In this document: positions 26,752 to 35,601 of the stretch, piece by piece
How positions within the stretch are numbered: the stretch's first letter is position 1
How the letters are laid out: every line of letters starts with the position of its first letter
NCBI RefSeq assembly: GCF_038622445.1
Contig: NZ_CP152019.1
Span: 2,702,501-2,766,500, forward strand
Length of the DNA stretch: 64,000 nucleotides
Direction: 5' to 3'
Source: Sporosarcina sp. FSL K6-1522
GTDB taxonomy: Bacteria > Bacillota > Bacilli > Bacillales_A > Planococcaceae
Made by a program: the position numbers and the translations under genes
Notes under the pieces: generated by a model
Seen by the model: only the letters and a program-made list of their open reading frames with translations
Told to the model about the DNA's origin: nothing
Database searches by the model: none

Positions 26752-28131
26752 ATGACAACGCATAACATCGCTCAACAATCAAAAACGGCAGAACTAGTAG
26801 AACTAGACAAACAGCATTTTCTTCATCCCGCTACAAATCCAAAGGCAATGGTAGACAATGGACCGGCCATCATTTTTGCGGAAGGCAAGGGGGTGACTGT
26901 TACGAGTACGGAAGGCAAAGTATATATCGATGGCATGTCGATGCTTTGGAATGTCAACTTGGGGCATGGTAACCAAGAGCTTGCCGAGGCAGGTCATCAG
27001 CAATTATCTACACTTGCTTGTACGTCTCAATTTAAAGGGTTTTCCAATGAACCAGCCATTCGACTGGCGGAAAAGTTAGCTTCGTTAGCCCCTGGCGATT
27101 TAAATAGTGTTTTCTATACGTCGGGTGGATCGGAGTCAAATGACACAGCGATTAAACTTGCCCGCTTTTACTGGGAGTTAAAAGGAAAAACGACAAAAAG
27201 AAAATTCATCGCATTGAATAATGCTTACCATGGTGTAACGGTAGCCGCTCAAACAGCGACGGGAATCCCTGCATTCCATAACTTCTCAGGGTCAGGTATT
27301 GACGGAGTGATTCGCGCAACAGCCTATCTGCTAGATAGTGAACGAGGTGAGAAAGATGCACCGGGCTATGAACACTCCATTCGAGCGGCGATTGAAAGAG
27401 AAGGGGCAGATACGATTGCGGGAATTATTATTGAACCTGTTCAAGGAGCAGGAGGCGTAAACATCCCACCTGAAGGCTATTTAGAAGCAGTGCGCAATCT
27501 ATGCGATGAGTTTGGCATTCTATTTCTGGCAGATGAAGTCATCTGTGGATTTGGGCGTACTGGAAAAATGTTTGGGGTAGATAACTGGAATGTCGTTCCG
27601 GATATGATGTCTATCGCTAAAGGATTGACGAGTGGCTATTCTCAGCTTGGTGGCGTTATGCTAAACGACGATATAAAAGAAACGATTGCCGGTTATGATG
27701 CGGTTGTCCCTCATGGCTTCACGTACAGTGGGCATCCCACAGCTTGTGCAATCGGTTTGAAGAACCTTGAAATCATTGAGCGTGACCATATCGTTGAACA
27801 TGCAAAAAGTATGGAAGTCGAGTTAAAAAAAGGACTACGATATTTAGAAGAGAAGCATAGTATTGTGACGAATTGTAGAGCAATTGGTTTGTTAGCGGCC
27901 TTTGAACTTTATGAGGATCCTGCAAGCGGCAAACTATTCGATTCTACAGTCTTTCCAGCCAACACAGTGGTGGATGCTTGCTTTGAACGTCAACTAATTG
28001 TAAGAGCTCTTGGAGGACATAACCAAATCATTGCGCTTGCACCGCCTCTTATCATTAACAAAGAAGAAATTGCCCAAATGATTCAAATTCTAGATGAAGC
28101 AATTACTGCTTTTAAAGAAACGCTTAATTAA
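26752..28131 (+). CDS. class III (omega) aminotransferase
   Basis: PLP enzyme of 459 residues, likely using an omega-amino group donor and pyruvate or 2-oxoglutarate. Motifs: GMSMLWNVNLGHGN near the N-terminus, FYTSGGSESNDTAIKLAR, aspartate in LADEVICGFGRTGKMF and the PLP lysine in MSIAKGLTSGYSQLGG. HGFTYSGHPTACAIGL is characteristic of beta-alanine/taurine/putrescine:pyruvate aminotransferases. GGGGG precedes the ATG. It is followed after 21 bases by an aldehyde dehydrogenase, so the aldehyde product would be oxidised next. The exact substrate is not readable from sequence. Confidence 0.9.
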   Translation: MTTHNIAQQSKTAELVELDKQHFLHPATNPKAMVDNGPAIIFAEGKGVTVTSTEGKVYIDGMSMLWNVNLGHGNQELAEAGHQQLSTLACTSQFKGFSNEPAIRLAEKLASLAPGDLNSVFYTSGGSESNDTAIKLARFYWELKGKTTKRKFIALNNAYHGVTVAAQTATGIPAFHNFSGSGIDGVIRATAYLLDSERGEKDAPGYEHSIRAAIEREGADTIAGIIIEPVQGAGGVNIPPEGYLEAVRNLCDEFGILFLADEVICGFGRTGKMFGVDNWNVVPDMMSIAKGLTSGYSQLGGVMLNDDIKETIAGYDAVVPHGFTYSGHPTACAIGLKNLEIIERDHIVEHAKSMEVELKKGLRYLEEKHSIVTNCRAIGLLAAFELYEDPASGKLFDSTVFPANTVVDACFERQLIVRALGGHNQIIALAPPLIINKEEIAQMIQILDEAITAFKETLN

Positions 28132-28152
28132 TCGAAGGTCAGGGGGATACGA

Positions 28153-29574
28153 ATGTTGTATATAAACGGTGCATGGCGTGATTCAGCCACAAAATTGAAT
28201 GTCCTAAATCCGGCAACAGGTAAGGTCCTAACAGCAGTAGCGACAGGTGGAAAAGCCGAAACGCAAGAGGCCATTGCAAGCGCAAAAAAAGCGTTTGCAA
28301 CGTGGGGGAAGACGACGGGAAATGAGCGTAGCAATTATTTATCCAAAGCTGTTCAATTGATGAAAGAAAGGTCCAAGGAATTAGCTGAAACCATTACGCT
28401 TGAAAATGGGAAACCGTTACCTGACGCAACGCGTGAAGTAGCGGGGGCAATTGGTTTTTTTGAATGGTATGCAGAAGAAGCAAAGCGAATTTATGGAGAC
28501 ACTCTTCCAGCATCCGATCCTGATAAACAGTTAATGGTTATTCGTGAGCCGGTTGGAGTATGTGCGGCCATTACACCATGGAATTTCCCGCTATCCATGA
28601 TTACAAGGAAAATCGCACCTGCTTTAGCTGCCGGATGTACGGTTGTGTTGAAACCAGCTGATGTCACGCCGCTTTCAGCCATCAAAGTGTTTGAATGCTT
28701 CCATGAAGCTGGATTACCTGCCGGAGTTGCCAATCTTGTCATTGGACCGGCTGAAGAAATTGGTAGTGAAATGACGAGAAATCCAGATGTTCGTAAAATT
28801 ACATTTACAGGATCTACGAGAGTGGGTAAAAAACTCATGCGCGATTCAGCGGACACTGTGAAGAAAATATCGATGGAGCTTGGTGGTCATGCACCGTATG
28901 TCGTGTTTGAGGATGCAGAAATTGACGCAGCAGTGAACGGCGTTTTGGTGTCAAAATTCATTAACGCCGGCCAAACATGCATTAGCACAAATCGAATTTA
29001 CGTTGCGGAGTCGATAGCGAATGAGTTTTCGGAGAAGTTAGCTGCGAAAGTATCTGCATTGGTTGTTGGAAATGGCTTGGAGGAGGGTGTGAATGTCGGC
29101 CCATTAATTAATCAAGCCGCACTTGAAAAGGTGCAACACCAAGTAGAGGATGCCGTGAAACAAGGTGGAAAAGTTCTTACAGGTGGAAAAATCTTTACGC
29201 TAGAAAAAGAAAGCGGTTACTTCTTTGAGCCGACAGTTATTCATTACGCCAATGATCGTATGCAAATTACGACAGAAGAGACTTTTGGACCGGTCGCCCC
29301 GATTTACACATTTCAGACGGAAGAAGAGGTGGTGGAAAGAGCGAACCATGCGGAATATGGGCTCGCGGCCTATTGTTATACGAAAGATTTAGGGCGCGGA
29401 TTACGGATGATGCGTGCCTTAGAATTCGGCATTGTTGGCATTAATGACCCAGCTCCGGCTGTCGTTCAAGCTCCATTTGGTGGTGTGAAAGAGAGTGGAA
29501 CTGGTAAAGAAGGTGGAAAGTACGGTCTGGAGGAGTATTTGGAAGAGAAATATGTGTCCATTTATATGAAGTAA
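28153..29574 (+). CDS. NAD(P)-dependent aldehyde dehydrogenase, succinate-semialdehyde dehydrogenase type
   Basis: 473 residues. Catalytic Cys in INAGQTCISTNR, general base Glu in SMELGGHAPYVV, coenzyme loop FTGSTRVGKKL and TPWNFPLSMITRKIAPALAAG. It is closest in appearance to the GabD/DavD group, which oxidises semialdehydes of C4-C5 acids. AGGGGG precedes the ATG. Operon partner of the aminotransferase: together they turn an omega-amine into a carboxylic acid. Confidence 0.9.
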   Translation: MLYINGAWRDSATKLNVLNPATGKVLTAVATGGKAETQEAIASAKKAFATWGKTTGNERSNYLSKAVQLMKERSKELAETITLENGKPLPDATREVAGAIGFFEWYAEEAKRIYGDTLPASDPDKQLMVIREPVGVCAAITPWNFPLSMITRKIAPALAAGCTVVLKPADVTPLSAIKVFECFHEAGLPAGVANLVIGPAEEIGSEMTRNPDVRKITFTGSTRVGKKLMRDSADTVKKISMELGGHAPYVVFEDAEIDAAVNGVLVSKFINAGQTCISTNRIYVAESIANEFSEKLAAKVSALVVGNGLEEGVNVGPLINQAALEKVQHQVEDAVKQGGKVLTGGKIFTLEKESGYFFEPTVIHYANDRMQITTEETFGPVAPIYTFQTEEEVVERANHAEYGLAAYCYTKDLGRGLRMMRALEFGIVGINDPAPAVVQAPFGGVKESGTGKEGGKYGLEEYLEEKYVSIYMK

Positions 29575-29665
29575 ACCGTACGTCGATTGCAGTAGACTTA
29601 TCGCAAGTTGAAGGTTTTTTCAGACTTTACGTATTGGAAGATAAGTCTACTCAATGGGGTACGGT
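29575..29665 (+). other. long nested inverted repeat between aldehyde dehydrogenase and GNAT genes
   Basis: ACCGTAC (29575-29581) pairs with GTACGGT (29659-29665), and inside it AGTAGACTTATC (29591-29602) pairs with GATAAGTCTACT (29640-29651). This would give a hairpin of about 90 nt directly after the dehydrogenase stop. It lacks a T-run. Confidence 0.55.
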
Positions 29666-29712
29666 ACGTGCAACTAAAAGACATTAATCCAAAAAGAGAG
29701 GAAGAGTTGTGA

Positions 29713-30372
29713 ATGCCCCAAGTAAACTTGAAAAATCAAGCACAAGAAATAGTCGTACGCAATATTTTGAAAGAAGATCTGGATGCAGTTGCTGCGTTAT
29801 CTATGAAGTGTTTTGGGCCCGATATGTCATTGAAACACGAACATTTTGAAAGTCAGTTGGAGTTATTTCCAGAAGGTCAAATTTGTTTGGAATGTAATGG
29901 TCAAATTGTAGGGACAGCTTTAAGTTTAATTGTAAATTTCGAAGAGTATGGGGACGAGCATACGTATTATGAAATTTCAGATTTAGGGTTTATTCGCAAT
30001 CATAACCCGCAGGGGCGCAATTTGTATGGTATTGAGGTCGGTGTTGATGAAGCGTTTAGAGGGATGCAATTAGGGCGTCATCTGTATGACGGTCGACGAA
30101 GAATTTGTCAAGAATTCAACTTGGATAGCATTATAATTGGTGGACGTATGCCTAACTTTTATAAATATGCTGAACATATGAGTGCGGATGAATATGTACA
30201 AGCAGTAATGGCTGGAAACCTATACGATCCAGTCCTAACTTTCCAATTGAAAAATGGCTTCCAACTTAAAAAAGTCATTGCGAATTATTTACCGAATGAT
30301 GTGGAGTCGTTGGAGTATGGAGCGCTAATGGAATGGAAAAACACGGACTATAAACCGAGGTTAGTAGAATAG
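29713..30372 (+). CDS. GNAT acetyltransferase of the nitrilase-associated kind
   Basis: 219 residues. The acetyl-CoA loop is visible in EVGVDEAFRGMQLGRHLYDGRR (Q/R-x-x-G-x-G/A type), followed by IIIGGRMPNFYKYAEHM. The whole chain, including DPVLTFQLKNGFQLKK and the ending EYGALMEWKNTDY, resembles the N-terminal GNAT half of bifunctional proteins such as B. subtilis YhcX, where it is fused to a nitrilase-superfamily amidohydrolase. Here it stands alone. AGAGGAAGAG lies before the ATG. The context suggests acetylation of an amine substrate in the cluster; this is inference. Confidence 0.8.
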   Translation: MPQVNLKNQAQEIVVRNILKEDLDAVAALSMKCFGPDMSLKHEHFESQLELFPEGQICLECNGQIVGTALSLIVNFEEYGDEHTYYEISDLGFIRNHNPQGRNLYGIEVGVDEAFRGMQLGRHLYDGRRRICQEFNLDSIIIGGRMPNFYKYAEHMSADEYVQAVMAGNLYDPVLTFQLKNGFQLKKVIANYLPNDVESLEYGALMEWKNTDYKPRLVE

Positions 30373-30433
30373 TTTATGTGCATGTATTCTATCAATAGAG
30401 TAGATGAGGAGGTGTTTCTTGTAGTTAGCGAAA

Positions 30434-30475
30434 GCTATCAAGAGCAGCGTTCTCTTGACGGGTTTCGCTAGCTAT
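30434..30475 (+). other. two-level hairpin before the permease gene
   Basis: TAGTTAGCGAAA and TTTCGCTAGCTA form an outer stem, and TCAAGAG with CTCTTGA an inner stem around CAGCGTT. It lies about 165 bases before the permease start, in a 264-base gap. No known riboswitch is recognised. Confidence 0.5.
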
Positions 30476-30560
30476 AGGAGCTCCTTTTGAAATTGGACGG
30501 CAAGATGAGAGAGGTATGGACATTTGACGGCTATGATTTTCTTATGATTCTCGCCACAAA

Positions 30561-30574
30561 TGAAAGCGCTTACA
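30561..30574 (+). promoter_or_regulatory. CcpA catabolite-responsive element (cre)
   Basis: TGAAAGCGCTTACA matches the cre consensus TGWAARCGYTWNCW at every position. It lies 63 bases before the permease start, a place where CcpA binding would repress or block transcription. It implies glucose repression of the uptake part of the cluster. Confidence 0.7.
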
Positions 30575-30636
30575 ACAGTGGCGGTTTACTGCACTAGAGA
30601 TGAAAGAATTGAACCGATAGATACGGGGGGACATGC

Positions 30637-32070
30637 ATGTCTGATAAAACCACGCTTAAGCGGTCACTTGGTGTATGGGCCATTGTTGCATTAGGGCTAG
30701 GTTATATGACACCAACAATTGTCTTTGATACATTTGGAATTGTATCAAAATTAACAAATGGTGTTGTACCAGCGGCTTATCTTGTTGCATTGCTAGTCAT
30801 GTCGTTGACGGCGATTAGTTATGGAAAAATGGTGCAGGCATTCCCGCAGGCGGGTTCGGCCTATACTTATACACGGGAAACAATGGGACCTCATCTCGGA
30901 TTCCTTGTAGGATGGGCTTCGTTATTGGATTATTTATTATTACCCATGGTTAACGCTTTAATTATTAGAATTTATATGGAATCACTTTTTCCAGGTATTC
31001 CAATTTGGATTTGGGTTTTCGCCTATGTCATTATCATCACAGCCATCAATGTTTACAGCATGGAATCGACATCAGGCTTAAATATGATACTCGTTGTTTT
31101 CACAATTTCGCTCATTGCCATATTTCTTATTCTCGCTGCTGTCCAGCTTTATAATGGAATGGGAGAAGGAACATTATTCACTATTAATCCGTTGACCAAT
31201 GCCAATGTGGAATTGGTGGCTGTTTTAACGGGGGCAACCGTCGTTGCGTTTTCATTTATTGGATTTGATGCGATCACGATGTATACAGAAGAGGCGAGAG
31301 ATACGTCAACTGTTCCAAGGGCCATTCTACTAACGGTTATGATCGGCGGTGTGATCTTCTTCATCTCATCTTATTTTGCCCAAGCGTTATTCCCAGATTT
31401 GTCAGTGTTTAACACATTAGATGATACATTACCTGAAATTGGACTTTTGGTTGGTGGCCAGGTATTTCAATTAATCTTCTTAGCGGGAGCATTTGCGGCT
31501 ACAATTGCATCCGGACTAGCTTCGCATGCGAGTGTGTCACGCTTACTATTTGTAATGGGAAGAAACGGTGTTCTTCAGAAGAAAACATTCGGATATTTAC
31601 ACCCAAAGTTTAGAACACCGATCTTTACGGTTGTTTTGACGGGAGTCGTATCATTATTTGCAATAGGACCAGATTTAGAGTTAATTGCTTCTGTCATTAA
31701 CTTTGGGGCATTAATCGCATTCACATTTGTGAACTTAGCGGTGATTATGCACTTCTATATTCGGCAGAAAAGAAGGTCAGGTGGAGACACTTTGAAATAC
31801 CTCTTCATGCCGACTCTAGGAGCTTTAAGTACGGGGGTTCTCTGGTACCACTTACATGCTGATGCATTTATTAGCGGTATCATTTGGATTGCCGTCGGGA
31901 TTATTTACATGTTGTTTATTACGAAGTTCTTTAAAAAAGAGCTTGGAAGCATGGATGTTATCGATGATGTTGGAACATTGGATGAAGAACTTTTTAAAAC
32001 GAAAGGCTTTGAAAGTAGGGATCCTATCGAGGGTGTTGAGTCATTAGGGATTGAGACTTCCAAAACTTAA
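30637..32070 (+). CDS. APC-family amino acid/amine permease
   Basis: 477 residues with about 12 membrane segments. The N-terminus TLKRSLGVWAIVALGLGYMTPTIVFDTFG holds the glycine-rich TM1 motif of the APC superfamily. Further motifs: AFPQAGSAYTYTRETMGPHLGFLVGWASLLDY (TM2-3) and SFIGFDAITMYTEEARD (TM6). The overall look is of the PuuP/YkbA-type amino acid or polyamine permeases. GGGGGG precedes the ATG. Preceded by a perfect cre site and followed by a terminator, so it may be its own unit within the cluster. Confidence 0.88.
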   Translation: MSDKTTLKRSLGVWAIVALGLGYMTPTIVFDTFGIVSKLTNGVVPAAYLVALLVMSLTAISYGKMVQAFPQAGSAYTYTRETMGPHLGFLVGWASLLDYLLLPMVNALIIRIYMESLFPGIPIWIWVFAYVIIITAINVYSMESTSGLNMILVVFTISLIAIFLILAAVQLYNGMGEGTLFTINPLTNANVELVAVLTGATVVAFSFIGFDAITMYTEEARDTSTVPRAILLTVMIGGVIFFISSYFAQALFPDLSVFNTLDDTLPEIGLLVGGQVFQLIFLAGAFAATIASGLASHASVSRLLFVMGRNGVLQKKTFGYLHPKFRTPIFTVVLTGVVSLFAIGPDLELIASVINFGALIAFTFVNLAVIMHFYIRQKRRSGGDTLKYLFMPTLGALSTGVLWYHLHADAFISGIIWIAVGIIYMLFITKFFKKELGSMDVIDDVGTLDEELFKTKGFESRDPIEGVESLGIETSKT

Positions 32071-32092
32071 ATAACACTAGGATGACTGTATG

Positions 32093-32129
32093 GAGGAAGA
32101 TTATTATGAAAGAAAATCTTCCTCTTTTT
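32093..32129 (+). terminator. terminator after the permease
   Basis: GAGGAAGATT (32093-32102) pairs with AATCTTCCTC (32115-32124), then five Ts. Confidence 0.8.
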
Positions 32130-32154
32130 AATGAAAAATGCAAGGGGGATTGTT

Positions 32155-33417
32155 TTGAAAAAGAAAATTCGACAGTATATCGATGAAAACAAAGAGGAAT
32201 TGTTTAAAACGATTCAAGACGTTGTGCGTATAAAAAGTGTTGTTGGTCATGAACAAGAAATGCAAGCCTTTATGAAGAAGAAATATGAAGAACTTAACTT
32301 GAAAATCTATGAATTTGAGCCGAATTATGAAAAAGTATCTTCTCATAGCGCATTCATTGATTCGGGTATTCCGTTTGGGAATCGAAAAAATGTTATTGGC
32401 ATTTATCGAGGCGCGAAAAAGGGGAAATCACTAACGCTTCATGGGCATGTGGATGTTGTTTCTCCGGAGCCGCTGTCGAATTGGACGATGGATCCTTGGT
32501 GCGGGGATATCATTGGAAATAAGTTATATGGTAGGGGTGCTGCAGATATGAAGGCAGGACTTATCTCCAATTGGTTCGCACTAAAAACATTAATCGATTT
32601 AGGGTATCCAATCGCTGGAGATGTGCAGTTACATGCTGTTATTGAAGAAGAAGCTGGTGGCGGTGGAGGAGCTTTAGCTTGTTTGGAAGAGGGGTTTATT
32701 ACGGATGGCTATATCTCAACAGAGCCGCATAATTTAAATGTAACCATTTCGCACGCTGGAATACTGTATTTTCGTGTCTGTGTAAAAGGAAGAATTGCCC
32801 ACGCAGGTTTAGCGCATGAAGGCGTGAATGCGATTTCAAAAATGATGAAAATCGTTGAAGCGCTAGAGAAGTTAAATGAATGGCGTGCGCAAAATATAAA
32901 GTTTGAGCTCTATGAAAAAGGATCCGGTCAGGCCGTACACTTAAACGTAGGCGTGTTAAAGGCTGGTGATTGGGTTTCAACTGTTCCAGGAGAAGCAATG
33001 CTTGAGGGAAGAATCGGGTTTATTCCAGGGGAAACACGCGAAGACATTAAACAACTCATGCAGGATACGATTATGCAGTCGGTTGAAGGCGATAAATGGA
33101 TGATGGAAAATCCACCATTGCTTGAATGGTTTGGTTGGTCAACAGATCCGTGGTACCAAGATCCTGAAGATCCTTTTGTCCAATTGTTTCTCGAAAATGC
33201 GGAGGAGACGATGGGATATGAAGTCAATACAATTGGGAGAGCGTCAGGAAATGATGCGAGATTCACACAATACTATGATAAAAAGGGGCTCTGTTTTGGG
33301 CCGGTCGGTGAAAATATGCATGGACCCGATGAATGTGTTCACTTGGATAGCGTCGTAGAAGTTACAAATGTATTGGCGAATTATATTATTAAGTGGAGTG
33401 AAAGTAAGTGTAAGTAA
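32155..33417 (+). CDS. M20-family metallo-deacylase (ArgE/DapE-like)
   Basis: About 420 residues from a TTG at 32155 with AAGGGGG upstream; an in-frame ATG at 32131 would add eight residues but has no RBS. Di-zinc motifs: LHGHVDVVSPEP, RGAADMKAGL, IEEEAGGGGGALACLEEG (catalytic and bridging Glu), STEPHN and the late His in GENMHGPDECVHLD. The lid domain is present, with VCVKGRIAHAGLAHEGVNAI. Typical reaction is removal of an N-acyl group from an amino compound. In this cluster a role in deacetylating an N-acetyl-amino acid is the natural guess. Confidence 0.88.
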   Translation: MKKKIRQYIDENKEELFKTIQDVVRIKSVVGHEQEMQAFMKKKYEELNLKIYEFEPNYEKVSSHSAFIDSGIPFGNRKNVIGIYRGAKKGKSLTLHGHVDVVSPEPLSNWTMDPWCGDIIGNKLYGRGAADMKAGLISNWFALKTLIDLGYPIAGDVQLHAVIEEEAGGGGGALACLEEGFITDGYISTEPHNLNVTISHAGILYFRVCVKGRIAHAGLAHEGVNAISKMMKIVEALEKLNEWRAQNIKFELYEKGSGQAVHLNVGVLKAGDWVSTVPGEAMLEGRIGFIPGETREDIKQLMQDTIMQSVEGDKWMMENPPLLEWFGWSTDPWYQDPEDPFVQLFLENAEETMGYEVNTIGRASGNDARFTQYYDKKGLCFGPVGENMHGPDECVHLDSVVEVTNVLANYIIKWSESKCK

Positions 33418-33477
33418 GTGTAAGTGATTCATTTATTCAAAAATAAAGGTTGTTATAAATTAAAAATGAATCATGAA

Positions 33478-33518
33478 AACAGATTATTGAATGAACGTAT
33501 TCAGTGATCTGTTTTTTT
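33478..33518 (+). terminator. terminator of the M20 deacylase gene
   Basis: An interrupted stem, AACAGATTATTGAAT with GTATTCAGTGATCTGTT, ends in seven Ts. Confidence 0.75.
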
Positions 33519-33651
33519 ATGTTTGGACTTTTGACATTGGAAGCGACATTGACTAGTATAACTACGTATAGTAAATTGCATGATTTGGCCTCATAATCTA
33601 GTCAAATGGAATATATGGGCTGGACAATTATATTGTTCTGGAGGAGATTAT

Positions 33652-34431
33652 ATGACAAAGAAACTGATTCTATTTGATATTGATGGTACGCTCCTTGATC
33701 ATGAGAAGAAATTACCAGTGTCCGCAAAAGAAGCTGTAAAGTCGCTAAAAGAAGCAGGGCATGAAGTAGCGATTGCAACGGGACGGGCTCCTTATTTCTT
33801 TCAAGATTTGCGGGAAGAGTTAGCCATTGATTCTTTCGTTTGCTTCAATGGTCAATATGTTGAAGTTGACAATGAAGTCATTTATAAAAATCCGCTCGAT
33901 CGTACTTTTTTGGTGGAATTGATGGACTACGCCTCTTTGCAAAAGCATCCGCTTGTTTTTATGGGGGCGGAGTTGATGAAAACAACAATTGATTATCATA
34001 CAGGGATAGAAGATGCTTTGGCTTCGTTGAAAGCAGGTGCTACTCATCCTGAATTGAATGCGAATTACTTTAATGAAGCCGATATCTATCAAACATTAGT
34101 ATTTTGTGAAGAACATGAGGAAGCGCATTATCGGACAAATATGCGTAACTTGAATTTTATTCGTTGGCATGACTATTCGTTGGATGTCCTTCCACTTGGC
34201 GGTTCGAAAGCACAGGGAATTGAAAAGTTGATGGCGAAGAAAGGTTTCACAAAAGATCAAGTCTATGCTTTTGGCGATAATCTGAATGATATTGAAATGT
34301 TACAATATGTCGGTCATGGCGTAGCAATGGGAAATGCGCCTGAAGTAGTGAAAAAAGTGGCTAAGTATGTGACGAGGGATGTAGACAATGATGGCATTGT
34401 CCATGGCTTGAAAATGGTTGGTTTGTTGTAA
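33652..34431 (+). CDS. Cof-type HAD phosphatase (YkrA-like)
   Basis: 259 residues from ATG 33652 with GGAGGAG upstream. HAD motifs: LFDIDGTLLDHEKK (I), IATGR (II), the lysine in GGSKAQGIEKL (III) and FGDNLNDIEML (IV). The large type IIB cap lies at about residues 85-180. Close in feel to B. subtilis YkrA. Substrates of this family are sugar phosphates or nucleotides such as FMN or PLP; none can be chosen here. Not part of the yqh order in B. subtilis. Confidence 0.88.
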   Translation: MTKKLILFDIDGTLLDHEKKLPVSAKEAVKSLKEAGHEVAIATGRAPYFFQDLREELAIDSFVCFNGQYVEVDNEVIYKNPLDRTFLVELMDYASLQKHPLVFMGAELMKTTIDYHTGIEDALASLKAGATHPELNANYFNEADIYQTLVFCEEHEEAHYRTNMRNLNFIRWHDYSLDVLPLGGSKAQGIEKLMAKKGFTKDQVYAFGDNLNDIEMLQYVGHGVAMGNAPEVVKKVAKYVTRDVDNDGIVHGLKMVGLL

Positions 34432-34589
34432 ATGCTAGAAGACTTTGAATAACTGAGCTGGGACTGGCGCATAGTCAGCCCTTTTCAATATGGATAGACA
34501 TGAAATGGATTTGTGAAATAAAGATATATCTATAGCTAAGTGGCATGTGAGAATGCTAAAATGAAATGCGTTGCGAAGGGGGAATTCGG

Positions 34590-35426
34590 ATGGGGAAAAC
34601 AGTTTGGCACTTCATTAACTCAGGGAAATGTAGTGCTTCATTCAATATGGCATTAGATGAGGCGTTGTTAGAGTGGCATAGTAAAGGGGAAATTGGTCCG
34701 GTGTTGAGGTTTTATGAATGGGAGCCGGCAACATTATCGATCGGTTATTTCCAAAGTGTCGATAAAGAGATTGATATGGCTGCAGTCAGAAAGCATGGGC
34801 TTGGTTTTGTGCGGCGACCGACCGGAGGCAGAGGGGTTCTCCACGAGCATGAGCTTACATATAGCGTGATTGTGTCAGAACAGTATCCAGATATGCCTGA
34901 TACTGTAACGGAAGCTTACCGTGTTATTTCGGGAGGCGTACTTGAAGGGTTCCGTAATTTAGGGCTTGATGCACAATTTTCGGTTCCGGAAACCGTCGAA
35001 CAAAACGATACCTTGAAAAAACCAAAAAGTGCGGTTTGCTTTGATGCGCCAAGTTGGTATGAACTTGTTGTTGAGGGTAAGAAAGTAGCGGGGAGTGCAC
35101 AGACGAGGCAAAAAGGTGTCATTTTGCAGCATGGTGCGATACTTTTAAAGCTGGATGAAGCCAAGCTTGTTTCTTTATTCAAATTCAATTCAGAAGAGCA
35201 GCGTGAGCGGATGCGGGTTAGCTTACCTGAAAAAGCGGTCGCCATTGATCGACTAGCTAAACGAGATATATCGATTGAAGAATGTGTTGGGGCTTTTGCC
35301 AAAGGATTTGAACAAGCGTTGGATATCGAGCTACAGCCATTGGAATTAACAGAAGGACAGTTGGCATTTGTTAGAGAGATTGAACGACAGAAATACGCGA
35401 ATGATGATTGGACTTTTAAGAAATAA
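34590..35426 (+). CDS. lipM: octanoyl-[acyl carrier protein]:protein N-octanoyltransferase
   Basis: Moves the octanoyl group from ACP to the GcvH protein, first step of lipoate assembly. 278 residues, the same as B. subtilis LipM. Motifs: [18 protein letters not shown], acyl-accepting Cys150 in [11 protein letters not shown] and the lysine in [20 protein letters not shown] precedes the ATG. It links directly to the gcv operon, since GcvH is the lipoyl-bearing partner. The mntR gene that follows lipM in B. subtilis is replaced by nrdJ. Confidence 0.95.
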   Translation: MGKTVWHFINSGKCSASFNMALDEALLEWHSKGEIGPVLRFYEWEPATLSIGYFQSVDKEIDMAAVRKHGLGFVRRPTGGRGVLHEHELTYSVIVSEQYPDMPDTVTEAYRVISGGVLEGFRNLGLDAQFSVPETVEQNDTLKKPKSAVCFDAPSWYELVVEGKKVAGSAQTRQKGVILQHGAILLKLDEAKLVSLFKFNSEEQRERMRVSLPEKAVAIDRLAKRDISIEECVGAFAKGFEQALDIELQPLELTEGQLAFVREIERQKYANDDWTFKK

Positions 35427-35552
35427 ATACCATGCTTGTGTGATTGAATGTCGAAAAGCGTATATGTAAATAGTAAGGGGAAATATTTTTGTTGTATGTG
35501 TGAGCTAGAATTGATGAAAATGTCTATATGTTGTATATTTAAAAGAGAAATG

Positions 35553-35570
35553 ACCACAAGGTATTGTGGT
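35553..35570 (+). promoter_or_regulatory. palindrome upstream of nrdJ, possible operator
   Basis: ACCACAA-GGTA-TTGTGGT is a perfect inverted repeat 32 bases before the nrdJ start. Its size and outer half-sites recall an NrdR box, but the centre does not match the usual AT-rich consensus and only one copy is clear. Confidence 0.35.
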
Positions 35571-35601
35571 TTGTAAGGAAAATAAAAAGGAGGATGCCTG
35601 A

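Noticed and set aside
30487..30597. 36-residue ORF from a TTG after GGAG, upstream of the permease
   Set aside because: It overlaps the cre site, has no recognisable features and the RBS-like text is part of a hairpin flank. Not enough support for a gene.
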